From the NCBI GenBank assembly GCA_964017145.1, contig OZ024852.1, positions 3,101,945 to 3,165,944 on the forward strand: DNA of 64,000 nt, read 5' to 3'. Shown here one piece after another: positions 44,826-57,103 of the stretch (the stretch's first letter is position 1; each line of letters starts with the position of its first letter). The notes under the pieces were generated by a model that saw only the letters and a program-made list of their open reading frames with translations, searched no databases and was not told the origin of the DNA. This DNA comes from Agrocybe praecox. Its lineage: Eukaryota; Basidiomycota; Agaricomycetes; Agaricales; Agrocybaceae. A program made the position numbers and the translations under genes.

Positions 44826-46389
44826 CCCCAAGATCCGGTCTGCTCTAATAAAAGGACCACCACTGGAATTTTTGTCTGTTTTACCAACATTGCCTATCCA
44901 ATTCGCTCATCGATAACTGTTTTATTCAGTCATGTAATCGTCATTTATTCATCTGTACCGAGAAATATCAAACACCCGTTCCGATTGTTGACAATGTAAA
45001 AGTGTATAAATTACTACTCCTTATTCATTGTTGATTTTTTGGGGTATTGGCCACCAATTTATCGGCTCTAATTTATCGGCTTCTCTCCAATTCTGGCTCT
45101 TTCAAAGCGTCCAAGCATCGATCAAAAGCAGAGCGTAAACCCTCCCGCTCCTTCCTCGTACTTGATCCACCACTATCATATTCTTTATGCAATCGTAATT
45201 CCACCATGGGTACTTTCGACTCCTTCCTTCCTTCTACAGAGCATCTCGTAGCAGAATAAGTCCCAGTCGTCTTTCAATAATTCCTCGGTGGCGCACAATC
45301 TTCCAAATATTTGGCTAGGGCTGACACGACCGGAGACTGCGCGCGATACTCTGAAGATATACGACAGGCCTTCGAGAAATGGAAGGCTGGACCGAGTGTT
45401 TCGCTGGCGGATATGCATGCTATTGTTGGGAGGTGGGAGTCCATCGTGGTTGGTACCATATCACGGTGCACCGTAGTAGTCATTTGCTATGCGTCTAGAC
45501 ATGCTAATCCTTATGATTGTCCAGACCCGTGGAGGAAAGCACAGTGGTTCTTAGAATGCCTGATCGGGATGCTGGTGTGTATGAGGCACACATTTTGATA
45601 GAGTCTTTCGTTAAAGATTCAATAGTACGGTGACTTAAAGATATCTTTTTTCTGTTAAACTTGAACTTGGAGACTGGCTGAACTTTGCTCAAGGCCGGCT
45701 ATCGATATCTCTCATAAGCAAGGAGGTATCTCAGTGGGCAACACAGCTCCCTCGCGGTTGGTTTATACTTCTGCTTCACATAACATTGTTGCAATCTAAC
45801 ACTAATGATGTTTATAGACTTGACTCTTTTAATATACCCCGCTGTGACTATCAATCATATTACAGGGATGTGGTGTACGAGCAGATCGGCTGTGTTAATA
45901 AAAACCAACTTGGGCCTTCTTCCTCAAAATCACTGAGGGTATTGAAGAAGCGGAATGAGCCTTATGACAGAGTTAGTGACAAATATAAGCTCTTCTGATA
46001 AAAGCCTGAGGCATTGGGCCTTCTTTCACATCTACCGTAGTATTTACAGATCACTGAGCCGTTCTTTTCACTCATTTCTTCATTTGATTTACAGATATTA
46101 TCATGCTTTTTCAGTATCTTCTTTTTATCTGAATTTCTGGTGAGGAAGCGAAGCAAAGCGCATGCAGTGTAGTTCATTGATTGTACGTATCAATGACATT
46201 CCAATATAAAGATAACTTGCGAGACGCGTCGCGTCATTTATTGGCGGGGATCTTGGATAGCATGTGATCACACAGGCACTTGTACGTGACTGAAAGTTTA
46301 TTTGGACCCGGCCGTAATGGTAAATATCAATACGATGTATTATTAGTAGTTCCGAGTTTCTTTCCAATTTTACTTAGATTTTACATCTG
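44826..46389. other. Intergenic region with a protein-like remnant
   Basis: About 1.6 kb. Around 45270-45440 a plus-strand frame reads 'GDCARYSEDIRQAFEKWKAG' and 'VSLADMHAIVGRWES', which looks like coding text. It has an in-frame stop just upstream and no joinable exons, so it may be the remnant of a lost gene. No repeats stand out. Confidence 0.35.
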
Positions 46390-47745
46390 AATACCTAGTG
46401 GCTCATTCGCTAGCGTCGCTCCTACCCCCAGAAATCCTTTCACTGATTGTCTCCCACATGCGGCATATCCCACCCGATATATGCAGCCAGATCTTACCAT
46501 CTCTCCCATGTTACTATGCCAAGTTTGTTCTTGGTGGAGAAACATAGCTCTCGATACCGCAAGGCTTTGGAAAGAGCGCGCACATAGGTCGTACATTCCG
46601 GTTCAGCTATATGATAAACTATTAGTCACGGATTGGAAGGTTGTTCGCAATGAAGACTTTCAATTCCTGGAATGGTGCCGATCCAACTTACGGGGCCACC
46701 CACCGATGTTCTGCCTCAGGATAGTTCACAAAACCCGTGTATCGACCAACCATGAATCGTAAATGCATTAGAACGCAAGCCACGAACCAGTATATGGACC
46801 AAATCACGCCGAATCTTTTGGCTCCTTCGTACAATCGGCTTGTATCCTCGATCTGGACCACGCCATGGGTCGCTGTATGCAACAGTGGCTTAATGGTCGT
46901 CAGCTGGAGTATCCGAATATCAACATATTTGTCTTGGAAGGGTCACCCGGTACCGATCTCTTCAACCTCCTGCCGATGCCGAATTCTACACCTCTGCAGA
47001 CTCGTCAGTCCGGTATTTCAGTCAGTGGTGATCAAGTTCTGCAGGGGATTTGGCGCTCACTCGCCCATATATGCCTGAGAAGCATTAATATAAACATCAA
47101 AACCTGGTTCACGTTTATCCGTCAACTTTCTAACGTCGAAACAGCATGGTTCGATATCGTCCTCTCCACTCACGGCAATCTCTCAGCTCCTCCCCCAGGA
47201 ATTAACCACAAACTTCGTCAATTGGATATCAGCATGGAAAATACATTTCAGTTGGAGGAACCCAAAAAACATTTGATTTCGATAATCTCCGGCTTCCGTC
47301 GTTGTCTGCACTACGGACTGGTTGTGACGTGTCGGTGGAAGGCCTCGCGTTTCTCCTTCAGTCCACGCCAGCTTTGAAGGAGTTGCATCTGGGACATGAA
47401 TGCATGACATCCCACACGACGCAGAAGAAATATGGTTTATTCCTGGTTTAGAACCCTCGGCTGAACCAGTTTCGACTCCAGAGAGAGTTCTGGCTCTTTA
47501 ATGGATTCTCTTCACTCTCGGCAGCGATGAACATGACACCTTCGTCGAAGATGACCCCCAGAGCATAGTCGAGAGTCCATGACTTCAGCTTGCACAAGGC
47601 GTTAACAATATCAAACGAATCGAAATTTGCCTGTTTCGTCTCGGTGAATGGAGAAATCAGGATCTTGGAGGGATCACTTACAAGGCGGATGAGTTGCAGT
47701 CCATGGGCGTGAGGTTTTTTTTTTTTGCCTGGTATGTGTTTCTTG
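46390..47745 (+). pseudogene. F-box-like pseudogene B
   Basis: Starts with 'LASLLPPEILSLIVSHM' and, after a frame change near 46455, continues 'YMQPDLTISPMLLCQVCSWW' and 'TARLWKE'. This is the same F-box-like domain as in the gene at 17025. Further text lies in shifting frames: 'DFQFLEWCRSNLRG', 'GIWRSLAHICLRSININIKT', 'STPALKELHLGHEC' and 'LAQGVNNIKRIEICLF' (47590 onward). At least four disruptions are needed, and no start ATG fits. It is more decayed than pseudogene A and shares with it the 'WRSLA.IC' segment. Confidence 0.7.
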
Positions 47746-48758
47746 CTTTAGATCAATAATGCAAATTTGTAAGAAATCATTAACCAGTGACTGCAGGTAG
47801 CTACGTACCCGAAGCCCTCGTCGAAAAAACCAACAATTTCGTCCCCAATGCGTCAATAGTCGATGCACGACTATGCGACGACCGTTTACTATTTCCTTAA
47901 TTTTGTCCCTTTACTGGTGCAATTCTTGCATTTGCTTGCCCAGTTCATTTCGTGCAGGTTTCTCTCGGAATTTTTCTTTTAAATATGCTATAAATACGAA
48001 GCCCCACCTTCCCCTTTTTCAAAGCTTGCCTTTGCCTCTTCTGGCACGAACTTCGCACAAGAATGCCATTCATAGTCCAGATCAGTCTTATCGGAAGGCA
48101 GAGCGACAACAAACGATCCGCATTCTTTCCGGTTTTTGGAGGCTAGTCAAAAAAGAACAGTACTTTGGAGAAACCCCGCTTTCTTGAAAAATAGACAGGT
48201 GAGCACAATCACCGTCTATGATGTCAAAATAAAATGATCTGGAAGTACAGTGGCAGGCTTTATTTCCGGATTTCATCGTCCATGATCACATAGGCAGCTT
48301 ATTATAATTGTGCCAGCTCATCACAATGCATGAAGAAGCGAATTCGGCATATACTTGACCTCACATGTTTTTATCTCAGCGAGGTGAAATCGTCACCAGG
48401 AATGCCGAACGACCGGACTAGCGGCTCGCTTGACGAGTACGCGCGGAATGGTATACCGGACGTAGTGCAATTCTGAATTCTGGGGCTGCAAATCCATAGA
48501 TCTAGCCCAGATAATGCATATTTATCGCTCCGCGCCATGCGCTTATTATGCCGCGCGTTGACATCCTCCTGCCTCTTGTAGTAAGTATTGGTACTTCTAT
48601 CTGCCTCAACTTCCGGAGTATTGTTGTTTGGGAGCGTATTTAAACCAAGTCGCAGACGGAGAAATAGCCCCCAAGTTCATTCTACGTGAGGAAGATCATC
48701 TATCATCATTCATCTTATTCCCAACTGATGATTCTCATTAGTGATACTGTTGAAGATA
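47746..48758. other. Intergenic region
   Basis: About 1.0 kb. A TATAAATA at about 47989 precedes a tiny ATG frame at 48063 (27 codons, 'MPFIVQISLIGRQSDN') that is too short to call. The right part is the promoter region of the secreted protein gene, with a TATTTAAA at about 48638. Confidence 0.45.
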
Positions 48759-49759
48759 ATGTCCTTCAAAGCTCTCGCAACGTGCGCTTTGCTCGCGATT
48801 CAAGCTTGGGTTGCATTCGCCAATCCTCTCTCTTCTCCTATTGCCGACTTTGTGCGTTTGCAAATTTTGTTCAAGAATTCGTTGTCGTTGAATTTAATTA
48901 TCCCCTCCATTAGACTTCTGAAGAGCTTGTCAGGACGCCTGGTGGTCTTGTCCCAAAGTCGAGCGTTCACGCTGTCCCAGAGGGTGCACGCGTCCACCAC
49001 AACTCGACACATGTCCATCTCATAGCTGCTGATGGAACGATTATCCATTCCGCACCTGTCTCCGACAAAATCTCTACCAGACCAAAAATTGCTGGGACTC
49101 CTACCACTGTCGCCCCCCGAGCCCTGGAGACAGGCTATGTAGCCTACTCCTACTGGCACAACATTAACGCAAGCAACATTGCGACGTTCTCGACCTCCTG
49201 GACTGTCCCTCCTGTCCCTAAAAAGAAAGACGGTCAGCTCCTTTACATCTTCAACGGCCTGATCCCAGCTTCCTTCGACGGAATTCTCCAACCCGTTCTC
49301 CAATTCGGATCTTCGCCTGCAGGAGGAGGAAACTACTGGGCTGCGGCCTCGTGGTACCTTATTGGCTCGCAAACATATTATACCGTGCCTGCTCAAGTGA
49401 AGGCTGGACAGAGTCTCACTGGAGTGATGTCTTTGAAGAGCACCACCACGTCTGGAACGACCACCACGTACCACTGGAATACCATCTTCAGCAGCGTTCC
49501 TAGCACTTCCCTGTCCATTTCCACCACCGAGATATTCAACTATGCATATGAGGCTCTCGAGATTTACAGCGCGTCTGGTCCAACAGACCTTCCGACTGGC
49601 CAGACCATGATGGGCAATATCAACATCACTTCGGTTGACGGAACCCACCCCACGCTTAATTGGACTGCGATCAGCGATTCTTCTGAAGGCTTCGACATGG
49701 CGATCGTTTCGAGTGCTTCGACGAACGGGGCAGTACAGATTACTTACCCTGGCCGCTGA
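48759..49759 (+). CDS. Secreted protein, 312 aa, fungal family of unknown function
   Basis: Exons 48759-48851 and 48914-49759 join in phase 0. The N-terminus 'MSFKALATCALLAIQAWVAFA' is a typical signal peptide, likely cleaved after the Ala-rich end. A pro-like stretch 'TPGGLVPKSSVHAVPEG' follows. The main domain is beta-rich, Ser/Thr-rich, with 'TSWTVPPVPKKKDGQLLYIF' and 'LQPVLQFGSSPAGGGNYWAA' as its most distinctive parts. It has few or no cysteines after the signal and several N-glycosylation sequons (N-A-S, N-I-T, N-W-T). Similar secreted proteins with an 'IQPVLQWG..GGG..W' motif occur widely in fungi, as I recall, but no activity is known to me. The ATG at 48759 gives the best signal peptide; an in-frame ATG six codons upstream exists. 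Confidence 0.78.
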
Positions 49760-50119
49760 GTAATTAAATTGTGAAATGTTACTGTACTTATACCTAAGTA
49801 CTACATACAACCAAAATAATCTAATTCCTGTGCGATATTCGTTCCGAATAATAGTGTCAATACTGCACTCGCCGGCGAAAATCTATAAATCGTAGAAAAA
49901 TAATGGTTGGATACCCGAAAACAATGGGCTTGGTTACTGGTATACGTTAAACTTCTCTCAAATATTTACCACGGTCCACGCAATGTCAAAGGTGTTGCAT
50001 AGAGTATGGTACGTACACTAGACTATTAGCCGACTCTCCCGTCACTAGGTGTTTGTTTGAAACTCGAGAAGCCCTTCTTATTTTAAAATGCCAGCACGTC
50101 ATGGAATAAATAACTCCTC
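49760..50119. other. Short intergenic region
   Basis: 360 bp between the secreted protein stop and the glycosyltransferase start; 3' UTR and promoter expected, no other feature seen. Confidence 0.5.
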
Positions 50120-51454
50120 ATGTATCCCCCCAGGAGGTCGCCCGTATACTCTGCACTCCTGCCTACTGACATAGAGGATGGTGCTACCCATGCATCTGCA
50201 TTCAACTCGCACAAGTTACGAAGACGATTACTTGCATATTCAAGACCTGCGCGCTGGTTATGCAGTATCATTTCCCTATTTTTCTTGATCCTCCTTTATC
50301 GATACTTTACGAGGCCATTATGGGCTGAAGGCACCTTCATATTCGACAGTACCGACAAACCTGCCTACCTCGATGATCGGGTGGAAAGACCTTTAGTAAT
50401 ACGACTGGCCATCATATCGAGAGCGGACGAATTCCAAACGAGAGCGGCGCTGAGGGATGCGATGTTGGCTGGTATTTCCGCAAAAGACGTGGAGCTGGAG
50501 TATAAGTTCTTTGTTGGAAAACCTGCAGGCTGGAAAAAGTTTTGGACGAGTAGGCGTCTAAGTCATGAACTTGAAGACCACAACGATATTTCTGTGAGCA
50601 AAATTTCGGATACCAAGAGGAGGCTGGGAGAAAGGCGTCTCGTTGCGTTGAATTGGGTTCGTATTTTCGTATTTTTGTCTATATTAATAGAGTTTAACAG
50701 CCTCATACGAATGGCTTTTTCTAGGCAGGATCTATATCCCACCATCGATATGACTATTCTATGACTATCGACTCTGATACCTTTATTCGCTTCCATACCC
50801 TCATTCGACGCCTTAATCATTTATACCCCACACTTAAACCGCGTCAAGAATCAATAGCAATAGGGAGGATGCAGCCACACCTGATGTATTGGAACGATCA
50901 AGTCGAAGACAGCGAAGCGGATCCCGCCAACGAAGACTTGTATTTTAGTGGTCCATGGTATAGCTATCCTATGGGCATTGGATATTTACTGAGGTACGTT
51001 TATCATTTATTGGAAAGTATGATTATATGGTTCTTAAGCACTTCTACCGCGACGCAGTTCAAACCTGACAGAAACGTTGCTTAGTGCCCAAGCTTCGTTA
51101 CCTCACCATATGAATTACCCCTGGGACGATGTTATGATTGGGTCATGGATAGCTTCCCTGAAAGAATTCCACGACCCCCAAGCAGAATTTAGGACGACGC
51201 TGGAACATCCTCCTTATCAAATCGAAGTCGTCAGACCCAAGCCTGTCCTGCCATACCCTATAGAATCCGCGATGTTGGATGACCAAGTCGGGTGGCATGA
51301 TTTTATAAACAGAAAAGGGGGAGCGGTAGGAAAGCCGATAGGGTGGGACACGGCTTGCATACATCGGATTCGACCAAAAGAAATGCGGGCTTTTAGGTTA
51401 ATGAAGGAGATTAAGGATGAATGGGAAGAAGACTCGTATGTGTCTGAGGAGTGA
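50120..51454 (+). CDS. GT31-like (beta-1,3-galactosyltransferase-type) glycosyltransferase
   Basis: Three exons (50120-50656, 50725-50993, 51085-51454) give 391 aa. The topology is type II: a cytoplasmic N-terminus of about 50 residues, then a single anchor 'WLCSIISLFFLILLYRYF', then the lumenal catalytic domain. In it, 'LVIRLAIISRADEFQTRAAL' and 'ELEYKFFVGKP' are the first strands of the GT31/galactosyltransferase fold. 'MTIDSDTFIRF' carries the DxD-type metal and nucleotide-sugar site. 'GPWYSYPMGIGYLL' and 'YPWDDVMIGSWIA' match the conserved 'G.GY..S' and 'EDV..G' regions. It probably adds galactose or a related sugar to glycans in the Golgi. All exons keep phase, so the gene looks intact. 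Confidence 0.8.
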
Positions 51455-52002
51455 ACAGCGATCGAAAAATGTTCGGGGCATATACGGAAAATAAACTATA
51501 AGTAGATAATATACCCGTTTTGAATATACTTGATCACAAATCCATATATTGCCTGTTGGTCGACATCGTCAAATGAATCGCACTACCACATCTATATCAT
51601 AGACGAGAAGTCTAAATGTGATGGCATGATAAAGGTAAAATATGTAATAAAAACAAATCCTATACAAGAAAAATATTAAGCGGATCTATGGGTAGAATTA
51701 AAAATAGATGAAGGAATGCAAAGTTATTTTTTTTAAATAATCAAAAATCAAAAGATTTATACCGTAGAAAGCCTTGGGGTAAAAACGAAACAGAAAAGCC
51801 AAGGGTAAAGATTGTAAAAAAGACATATAATCAAGAAGCAAATAAATAAATAAGACATCTAGGAGCGAGTCATGTCGTCGAGGAGAAGCGGTGCTGAGGG
51901 AAAAGGGATACAGAGACATAGAATAATTCGAGAAACATCTACGATGGCTGCTTCATAATGGAGATGACGGAGATGGGAGGCTGATGGGAGGCTGAAGAGG
52001 TT
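51455..52002. other. Convergent intergenic region
   Basis: About 550 bp between the 3' ends of the glycosyltransferase (plus) and the small membrane protein (minus). Very AT-rich around 51640-51860; likely UTRs and polyadenylation signals. Confidence 0.5.
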
Positions 52003-52833
52003 TTAGACAACGGAGCGGAGATAAGACCCGTAGAATCCTCCAGGAGTTGGGCGCTTGGAGAAACGGAACATGTATGCTATGGACCCGACGAGCACAAAGA
52101 AGTAGAGTGCGACTGTCATTGGGGAGTAGGTAATTAGATAGCTTGAACACGCGACCTACGAGGATGGAAGGCGAAAAGAAAGACATACAAAGTGCCCATG
52201 AGATACCCTGCATCGCGACGATTTGTGTACACTCCCCTGCAAATCGTTGCCATTTTTCTGGGTAATTCTGGGTTGGGGTGCCGCATGACCTGCGAAACGG
52301 GGTAGTTGTACGAATAATACCACCCCCGATACCGAAGAACACGGATAGAATGAGGGCGAAGAAAGCGACGACTGAATCGTAGAAACTTGGTTAGACAAAA
52401 AAACAATTATGCCAAAGAAATCTGGAGACGTGCATGCTATAGAGAGGTAGAAGTGGAATATGGTGATAAGCAATGACACTATAACAGCACAAAGCAGGAG
52501 GCCGACGACGTTTCGGTATTGTAACGAAGCCCAGTTTTCAGCGAAGCGACCATATTTATGGATTTGCTGAGAGACGAGGCCCAATTCTGCACAAGCTAAG
52601 GGATTGAAAAGTCTAGGCGCCCAAGACGATGAAATAGAGGAAAACGCACTGAGACCGAAGATCAGGATAAAACTGATCAAGTAGAAGATGCTTCGTATGG
52701 AGGGGACAAAGAGACGATTGTCAGCCTCCTTTTGACCTGGGTATTGGCAGGTTCAGAAGGCGAAAAGGCGAACCGAAGTCCTATGAGCAACCATCATCCT
52801 TGAACACATCATCTTGGACATACCGTGAGCCAT
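52003..52833 (-). CDS. Small four-helix membrane protein
   Basis: Minus strand. A 10-nt first exon (ATGGCTCACG) joins a longer exon starting 'QKEADNRLFVPSIRSIFY', then 'LISFILIFGLSAFSSI', and 'NVVGLLLCAVIVSLLITIF'. A later exon gives 'VVAFFALILSVFFGIGGG' and 'CTQIVAMQGISWAL', and the last exon 'YFFVLVGSIAYMFRFSKR' and 'GGFYGSYLRSVV', ending TAA at 52003. Four hydrophobic segments and a short C-terminal tail resemble fungal MARVEL-like or tetraspan proteins, but I cannot name a family. The tiny first exon is chosen because it joins in phase to the QKEAD exon through a 90-100 bp intron; another start is possible. Confidence 0.6.
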
Positions 52834-53313
52834 AACCGCGACAAAAGCTCTTGGTGATAGGAAAGTTTGGAATGGTGGTCGGAGTTGCGAAGGCGATTAA
52901 CAACAAATTTTCACGCAACGCGGGCTAATTTATATACGGGTAGTTTTGGAATAATATTTATAATTATCAAGCTGACAGAATATGTCACTGACAGTCGTAG
53001 CTAAAAGTAGATCTAGAACGGACTAAACGGACTATCCGATGACATCCGCTCCCCGAGAAATCCACGTTGTCTGCGACGGATATGTATGTATGCGCAGGCT
53101 TGCTCATGTTTCATCTTTACAATTACCCAGGAATCAAGCATCATGTAAGTCTCTATGATCTGTAAATGATGATTAGCAGTTTCGATGTGTGCTGTTCGGG
53201 TCGTCATATAGTATAAAACTGCGTTCATTCGAGAATGGGCTAGCGGAAGCGTCATCATCAACACATCACAGTAAGCCATCGCGGACGAATTGATTACACC
53301 GACTCGTGGTCAG
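52834..53313. other. Divergent intergenic region
   Basis: About 480 bp between the minus-strand membrane protein and the small plus-strand ORF; includes a TATA box for the latter. Nothing else recognised. Confidence 0.5.
53212..53218 (+). promoter_or_regulatory. TATA box of the small ORF at 53314
   Basis: TATAAAA, about 100 bp upstream of the ATG at 53314. Assigned by position. Confidence 0.4.
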
Positions 53314-53640
53314 ATGCAGGATGGAAAGAGACGTATCAAGCGCTCATATCGCGTAATCCGGACTTATCGATGTTTTTGCCATTTTGAGCCGGCTCTGCGA
53401 ATGGGCGATGCGTTTATGCAGAAACATAAGCGCTTAAGCGACCGGCTTCAAGTTTACCGACCGGCTTTCACGTCAAGAGTTTATAATAAGCAGTCAATTG
53501 AAATATATGTCATAAACAAGGAAGGTACGAATTTCACGGATGCAGAGGTCCGGAATAGGTTCGTGGATGTGTTGAATATGCATTTAACGCCGGACGTGGG
53601 CATGACTCATGCATGTTTTGAGAAGAAAGCCTTGTGTTGA
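53314..53640 (+). CDS. Small orphan protein, 108 aa
   Basis: An ATG-to-TGA frame with a TATA box about 100 bp upstream. The N-terminus is basic ('MQDGKRRIKRSYRVIRTYRC'). The C-terminal half looks folded: 'NKQSIEIYVINKEGTNFTDA' and 'EVRNRFVDVLNMHLTPDVG'. No signal peptide or membrane segment. I do not recognise a family. An acceptor-like CAG just before the ATG leaves open that this is the last exon of a longer gene. Confidence 0.4.
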   Translation: MQDGKRRIKRSYRVIRTYRCFCHFEPALRMGDAFMQKHKRLSDRLQVYRPAFTSRVYNKQSIEIYVINKEGTNFTDAEVRNRFVDVLNMHLTPDVGMTHACFEKKALC

Positions 53641-54863
53641 TGCCAAATAGTTGCAAAACGTTCCACCAAAAAATCAAATATACGAAAGGAACAATTCGGG
53701 CAAAATTCGGGGCGCTTATTTCAAGTTTTCTTTCTTTTGTCAACACCTTCCGCGGTTTCTCAGTATATATATATATCTGCTACCTTTTTGGTTCTATTTT
53801 CTCCTCTCCTTTACAAGCAGTCATTTTCGCTGGGCCTCGCCTTGACGCGTTTCGCATGAAGTCGCGTGGCGTAATTTTTTTCTTGGTTCAGTCACGTGTC
53901 TACGAGGCTGATGATTAACCAAGATATTGTCCCCGTTGCCTTTCGCGGATTTACCCGGCTGCAGCCCCTTGGTCAGTGACGTTCAAGTTGGCGCGCCGTC
54001 GTATTCATATTCATCCCGGCCGTGAATGTTGAACAAAACTGAGCAACCGACTCGTTTCTGCAATGCCAGTAATCGGTTTTTACTGCTCTCAGACCCTTTG
54101 CAAACCCGTTCCTCACATATAGATTACCGAAGCTTAAGTCTGCTGCGGGCAGTGTCATTCTTCGTATCCTGGACGCAGAGAAATCGTAATGTCGGAAAGG
54201 GTGAGTTTCCTTCATTTCTTGGATTTATTTGGGTTCTGCCGCACATTTGTTTGTTTTAGGTTTCTATTTTGCGCAATTAGGCTGCAGCGGTTCATGACTT
54301 GGATAGGACCACTTGGTAGCAATTCGGATGCAGCACTGTCGACGGTGCTTTCTGAATGATCGATTCCACCGTATTGAGTTGTATTCGTGTACTTCGCACC
54401 CCCATGACTTCCAGATGACACAATTTATTACTCAATTCTTATCATTCAGGCGATGGTTTTCGTCGGGATGCGACATTGGGGTATTGTATCGATGATTATC
54501 GATTAACACTTGCCTCTCTGAGATATCAGAGATGCCTGTGATCCTTTCGTGCCACCGTTCCACCTTTAACCCCAGCGACTATGTGATGCTGATGCTACAT
54601 CGTTCCGCGTCCGCATTATCCGGACTGTGAGCCTCGGTGGTAGAATTTTGGAGTATAAGCATCTGTGGCTCGCACATACTCCATATTAACGTGTTTCAGA
54701 TGGCGGTTACCTGCTATAACCATTACATTCATACACCGATCGTCCCAAGGGAAGAAAGACATACGGGCTTGTAAACTTTCATTCGCGGCCTATAAAAGGT
54801 GGTTTACCAGAGCAGAAAATGGAAAGTGTAACGTCCACCCTCCATCTTGCGCTCTAACTCAAT
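53641..54863. other. Intergenic region
   Basis: About 1.2 kb with short frames only (for example 53973-54215 minus, 54665-54937 plus), none convincing. The right end carries a TATA box for the flavin oxidase. Confidence 0.45.
54791..54798 (+). promoter_or_regulatory. TATA box of the flavin oxidase gene
   Basis: TATAAAAG, 66-73 bp upstream of the ATG at 54864. Assigned by position. Confidence 0.6.
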
Positions 54864-56814
54864 ATGGGGTTCAATTCCTCTTTTTTGCGGGCTTCTGTCC
54901 TTGCTCTTTCACTTTTGGCTTCAAATACTGCTGCTGATTTAATATCGGACCTAACTGGACAGCATAGTTTCGCTGTGGTTGTCCCAGGGAGTACCGGGTA
55001 TGCAAATGCAAGTCAAGCATGTACGTTTTCTGCTCTGAACTTCTCAGCAACATTATATTCATTGACCAATTATAATTACAGTCAATCTTCGATACACGTT
55101 CAAGCCAAGTGCCGTGACATTCCCGAGCACACCCTCTGATATATCCACCATTCTGTCGCTTGCAACGAAATACAACCACCAAGCCGTCGCACGCAGCGGA
55201 GGTCACTCGTACATCGCCAATGGGCTTGGAGGAAAAGACGGAGTAGTGGTCGTCGATATGAGGAACTTCAATAAGATTTCGGTTGACTCCAAAACGAAAG
55301 TTGCAAGCATCGGTACTGGTAATAGGCTGGGCAACGTAGCTCTAAGCTTGAATGATAATGGGAGGGCAATGCCCCATGGGACGTGTCCGTACGTTGGAAT
55401 AGGAGGGCATTCTGGTATGCCAATGTGGGCGGTATATGATTCTGTTAACTCATTCAGCCATTAGGACACGGGGGATACGGATTCACGTCAAGAAAGTGGG
55501 GTCTCACCCTCGATACTATTGTAGCCTTGGATGTTGTTTTGGCGAATGGTACTATCGTAACGGCAAGTAGCACCAACTATCCTGATCTTTTCTGGGTTAG
55601 TCCTTTTCTTGGTTCCTGATTTGCGGGCCGCTGTACGGACTTCCTCACGTTGAATATGTAGGCCCTGCGCGGCTCCTCAAGCTCTTTCGGAATCGTCACA
55701 ACCGTCCACGCAAACACGTTCGCCGCCCCCTCGTCGGCCACAGTGTTCGAGTACTCCTGGGATCTATCAGCCTCTCAAGCTGCTGCAGCAACAGCCGCTT
55801 TCCAATCCTTCGTTGTTTCTCCAACGCTTCCCCAAGAGTTCGGAGCTGAGCTCGTTCTAGGCTCAGGCTCAAAGAAGGGGCGTGTGAGCTTTGGACTGAC
55901 AGGGGGTTGGTATGCTCCTGCTAATCAGCTCTCTGCCGTCCTGGATCCATACATCCAGGCGGTAGGCGTAAACCCACAGAGTAAGAAGTTGACGCCAGGG
56001 AAATATATCGACAGCGTTGGTCTTCTTGGGGGTTTGAGTGGGAACAGGCTGAACACAACCGTGTTACCGGATGGACACGATACATTCTATGCGAAGAGTT
56101 TGATGACCCCCGAAAATGCGCCAATGACCAACAAAAGTCTGCAGGCATTTTATAATTATTTAGGAAACACAGGGTTTAATCCCGATTCGGTATGTCGTTC
56201 ATTTGACTTTCTTGAGTCGTTTCTGACTCCCTTTTTAACTCGTCGTATCTTTTAGAGCTGGTTCGTCGAAATTGAGCTTTATGGAGGGTTCAATAGCGCA
56301 ATCAACAACGTCCCATTCAACTCTACTGCATTTGGGAAACGAAACGCCATGTTTACCATACAGTTTTACACGTCTGCGCCTAATAACGTCCCACCTTTCC
56401 CCACAGATGGGTTTTCGCTATTGGACGGTATGAATACCCTCTTCGCTAAGTTCCAGCCTATAATCATTTCTGATCCGTATTTATCAGGAATGGTGAACAG
56501 CATCGTTAACAATAACCCAACTAACTGGGATTACGGGTCCGTGCATATCTTCTCAAGAATCTTGTCCCTCCCACTAAGAATACTTCCGTTGTGTAGCGCT
56601 TACCTCAACTACATTGACGATAGGCTGCAGAACTGTAAGTTTACCTTCGGATTTACATGATATTGAAGATACTCTGCCTTTTTACTTACGCCCATTTTGA
56701 TTAACAGGGCAAACCCTTTATTATGGGTCTCACTATCCGAAGCTCGAGGCTTTGAAGTCCCAGTATGATCCACATGATACATTCAAGTTCCCACTATCTG
56801 TTGAAGAGAAGTAA
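54864..56814 (+). pseudogene. Secreted AA7/BBE-type FAD-linked oxidase with a one-base frameshift
   Basis: Signal peptide 'SVLALSLLASNTAA', then the FAD-binding (PCMH) domain. 'VARSGGHSYIANGLGG' carries the histidine that binds FAD, and 'PHGTCPYVGIGGHSGHGGYG' carries the cysteine, so a bicovalent FAD is expected as in glucooligosaccharide oxidases. The BBE-type C-terminus 'YLNYIDDRLQNW' and 'LKSQYDPHDTF' is present. Exons are 54864-55020, 55082-55414, 55465-55595, 55662-56189, 56257-56536, then one starting near 56597 and a last one ending TAA 56814. All junctions keep phase, but inside exon 5 the frame of 'SWFVEIE' must shift by one base near 56278-56280 to reach 'YGGFNSAINNVPFN'. This is a one-base loss or a sequencing error. 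Otherwise the enzyme would oxidise sugars or other alcohols outside the cell. Confidence 0.72.
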
Positions 56815-57103
56815 TCCCGAAGTAGGATCAAGGAGAAACGGATTTTATTAATTACGTGTGCGTACTATTATATTCAAGAACAATATATTATTTGAAGCTT
56901 CAAAGAAATTCCTACGTCTGATCATTGCATCATAATTTCTGTCAGCCTCCACCTCCCGACCTCGATCTAATTTAGTTTAGTACTGAGAAGTTTAGGTTTC
57001 TCCTAAGGCATAAATCTGATGTTTTAATGCGAGATTTTCCTCGAATATCTTCTCAACTCATTTCTCTGAAGCCCGACGAGTTTCACTTTAAGCACCATCG
57101 AAA

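Noticed and set aside
48800..49810. 336-codon minus-strand open frame
   Set aside because: It lies entirely antisense to the well-supported secreted protein gene, and its Arg/Ser/Gly-rich composition is what the codon bias of that gene produces on the other strand.
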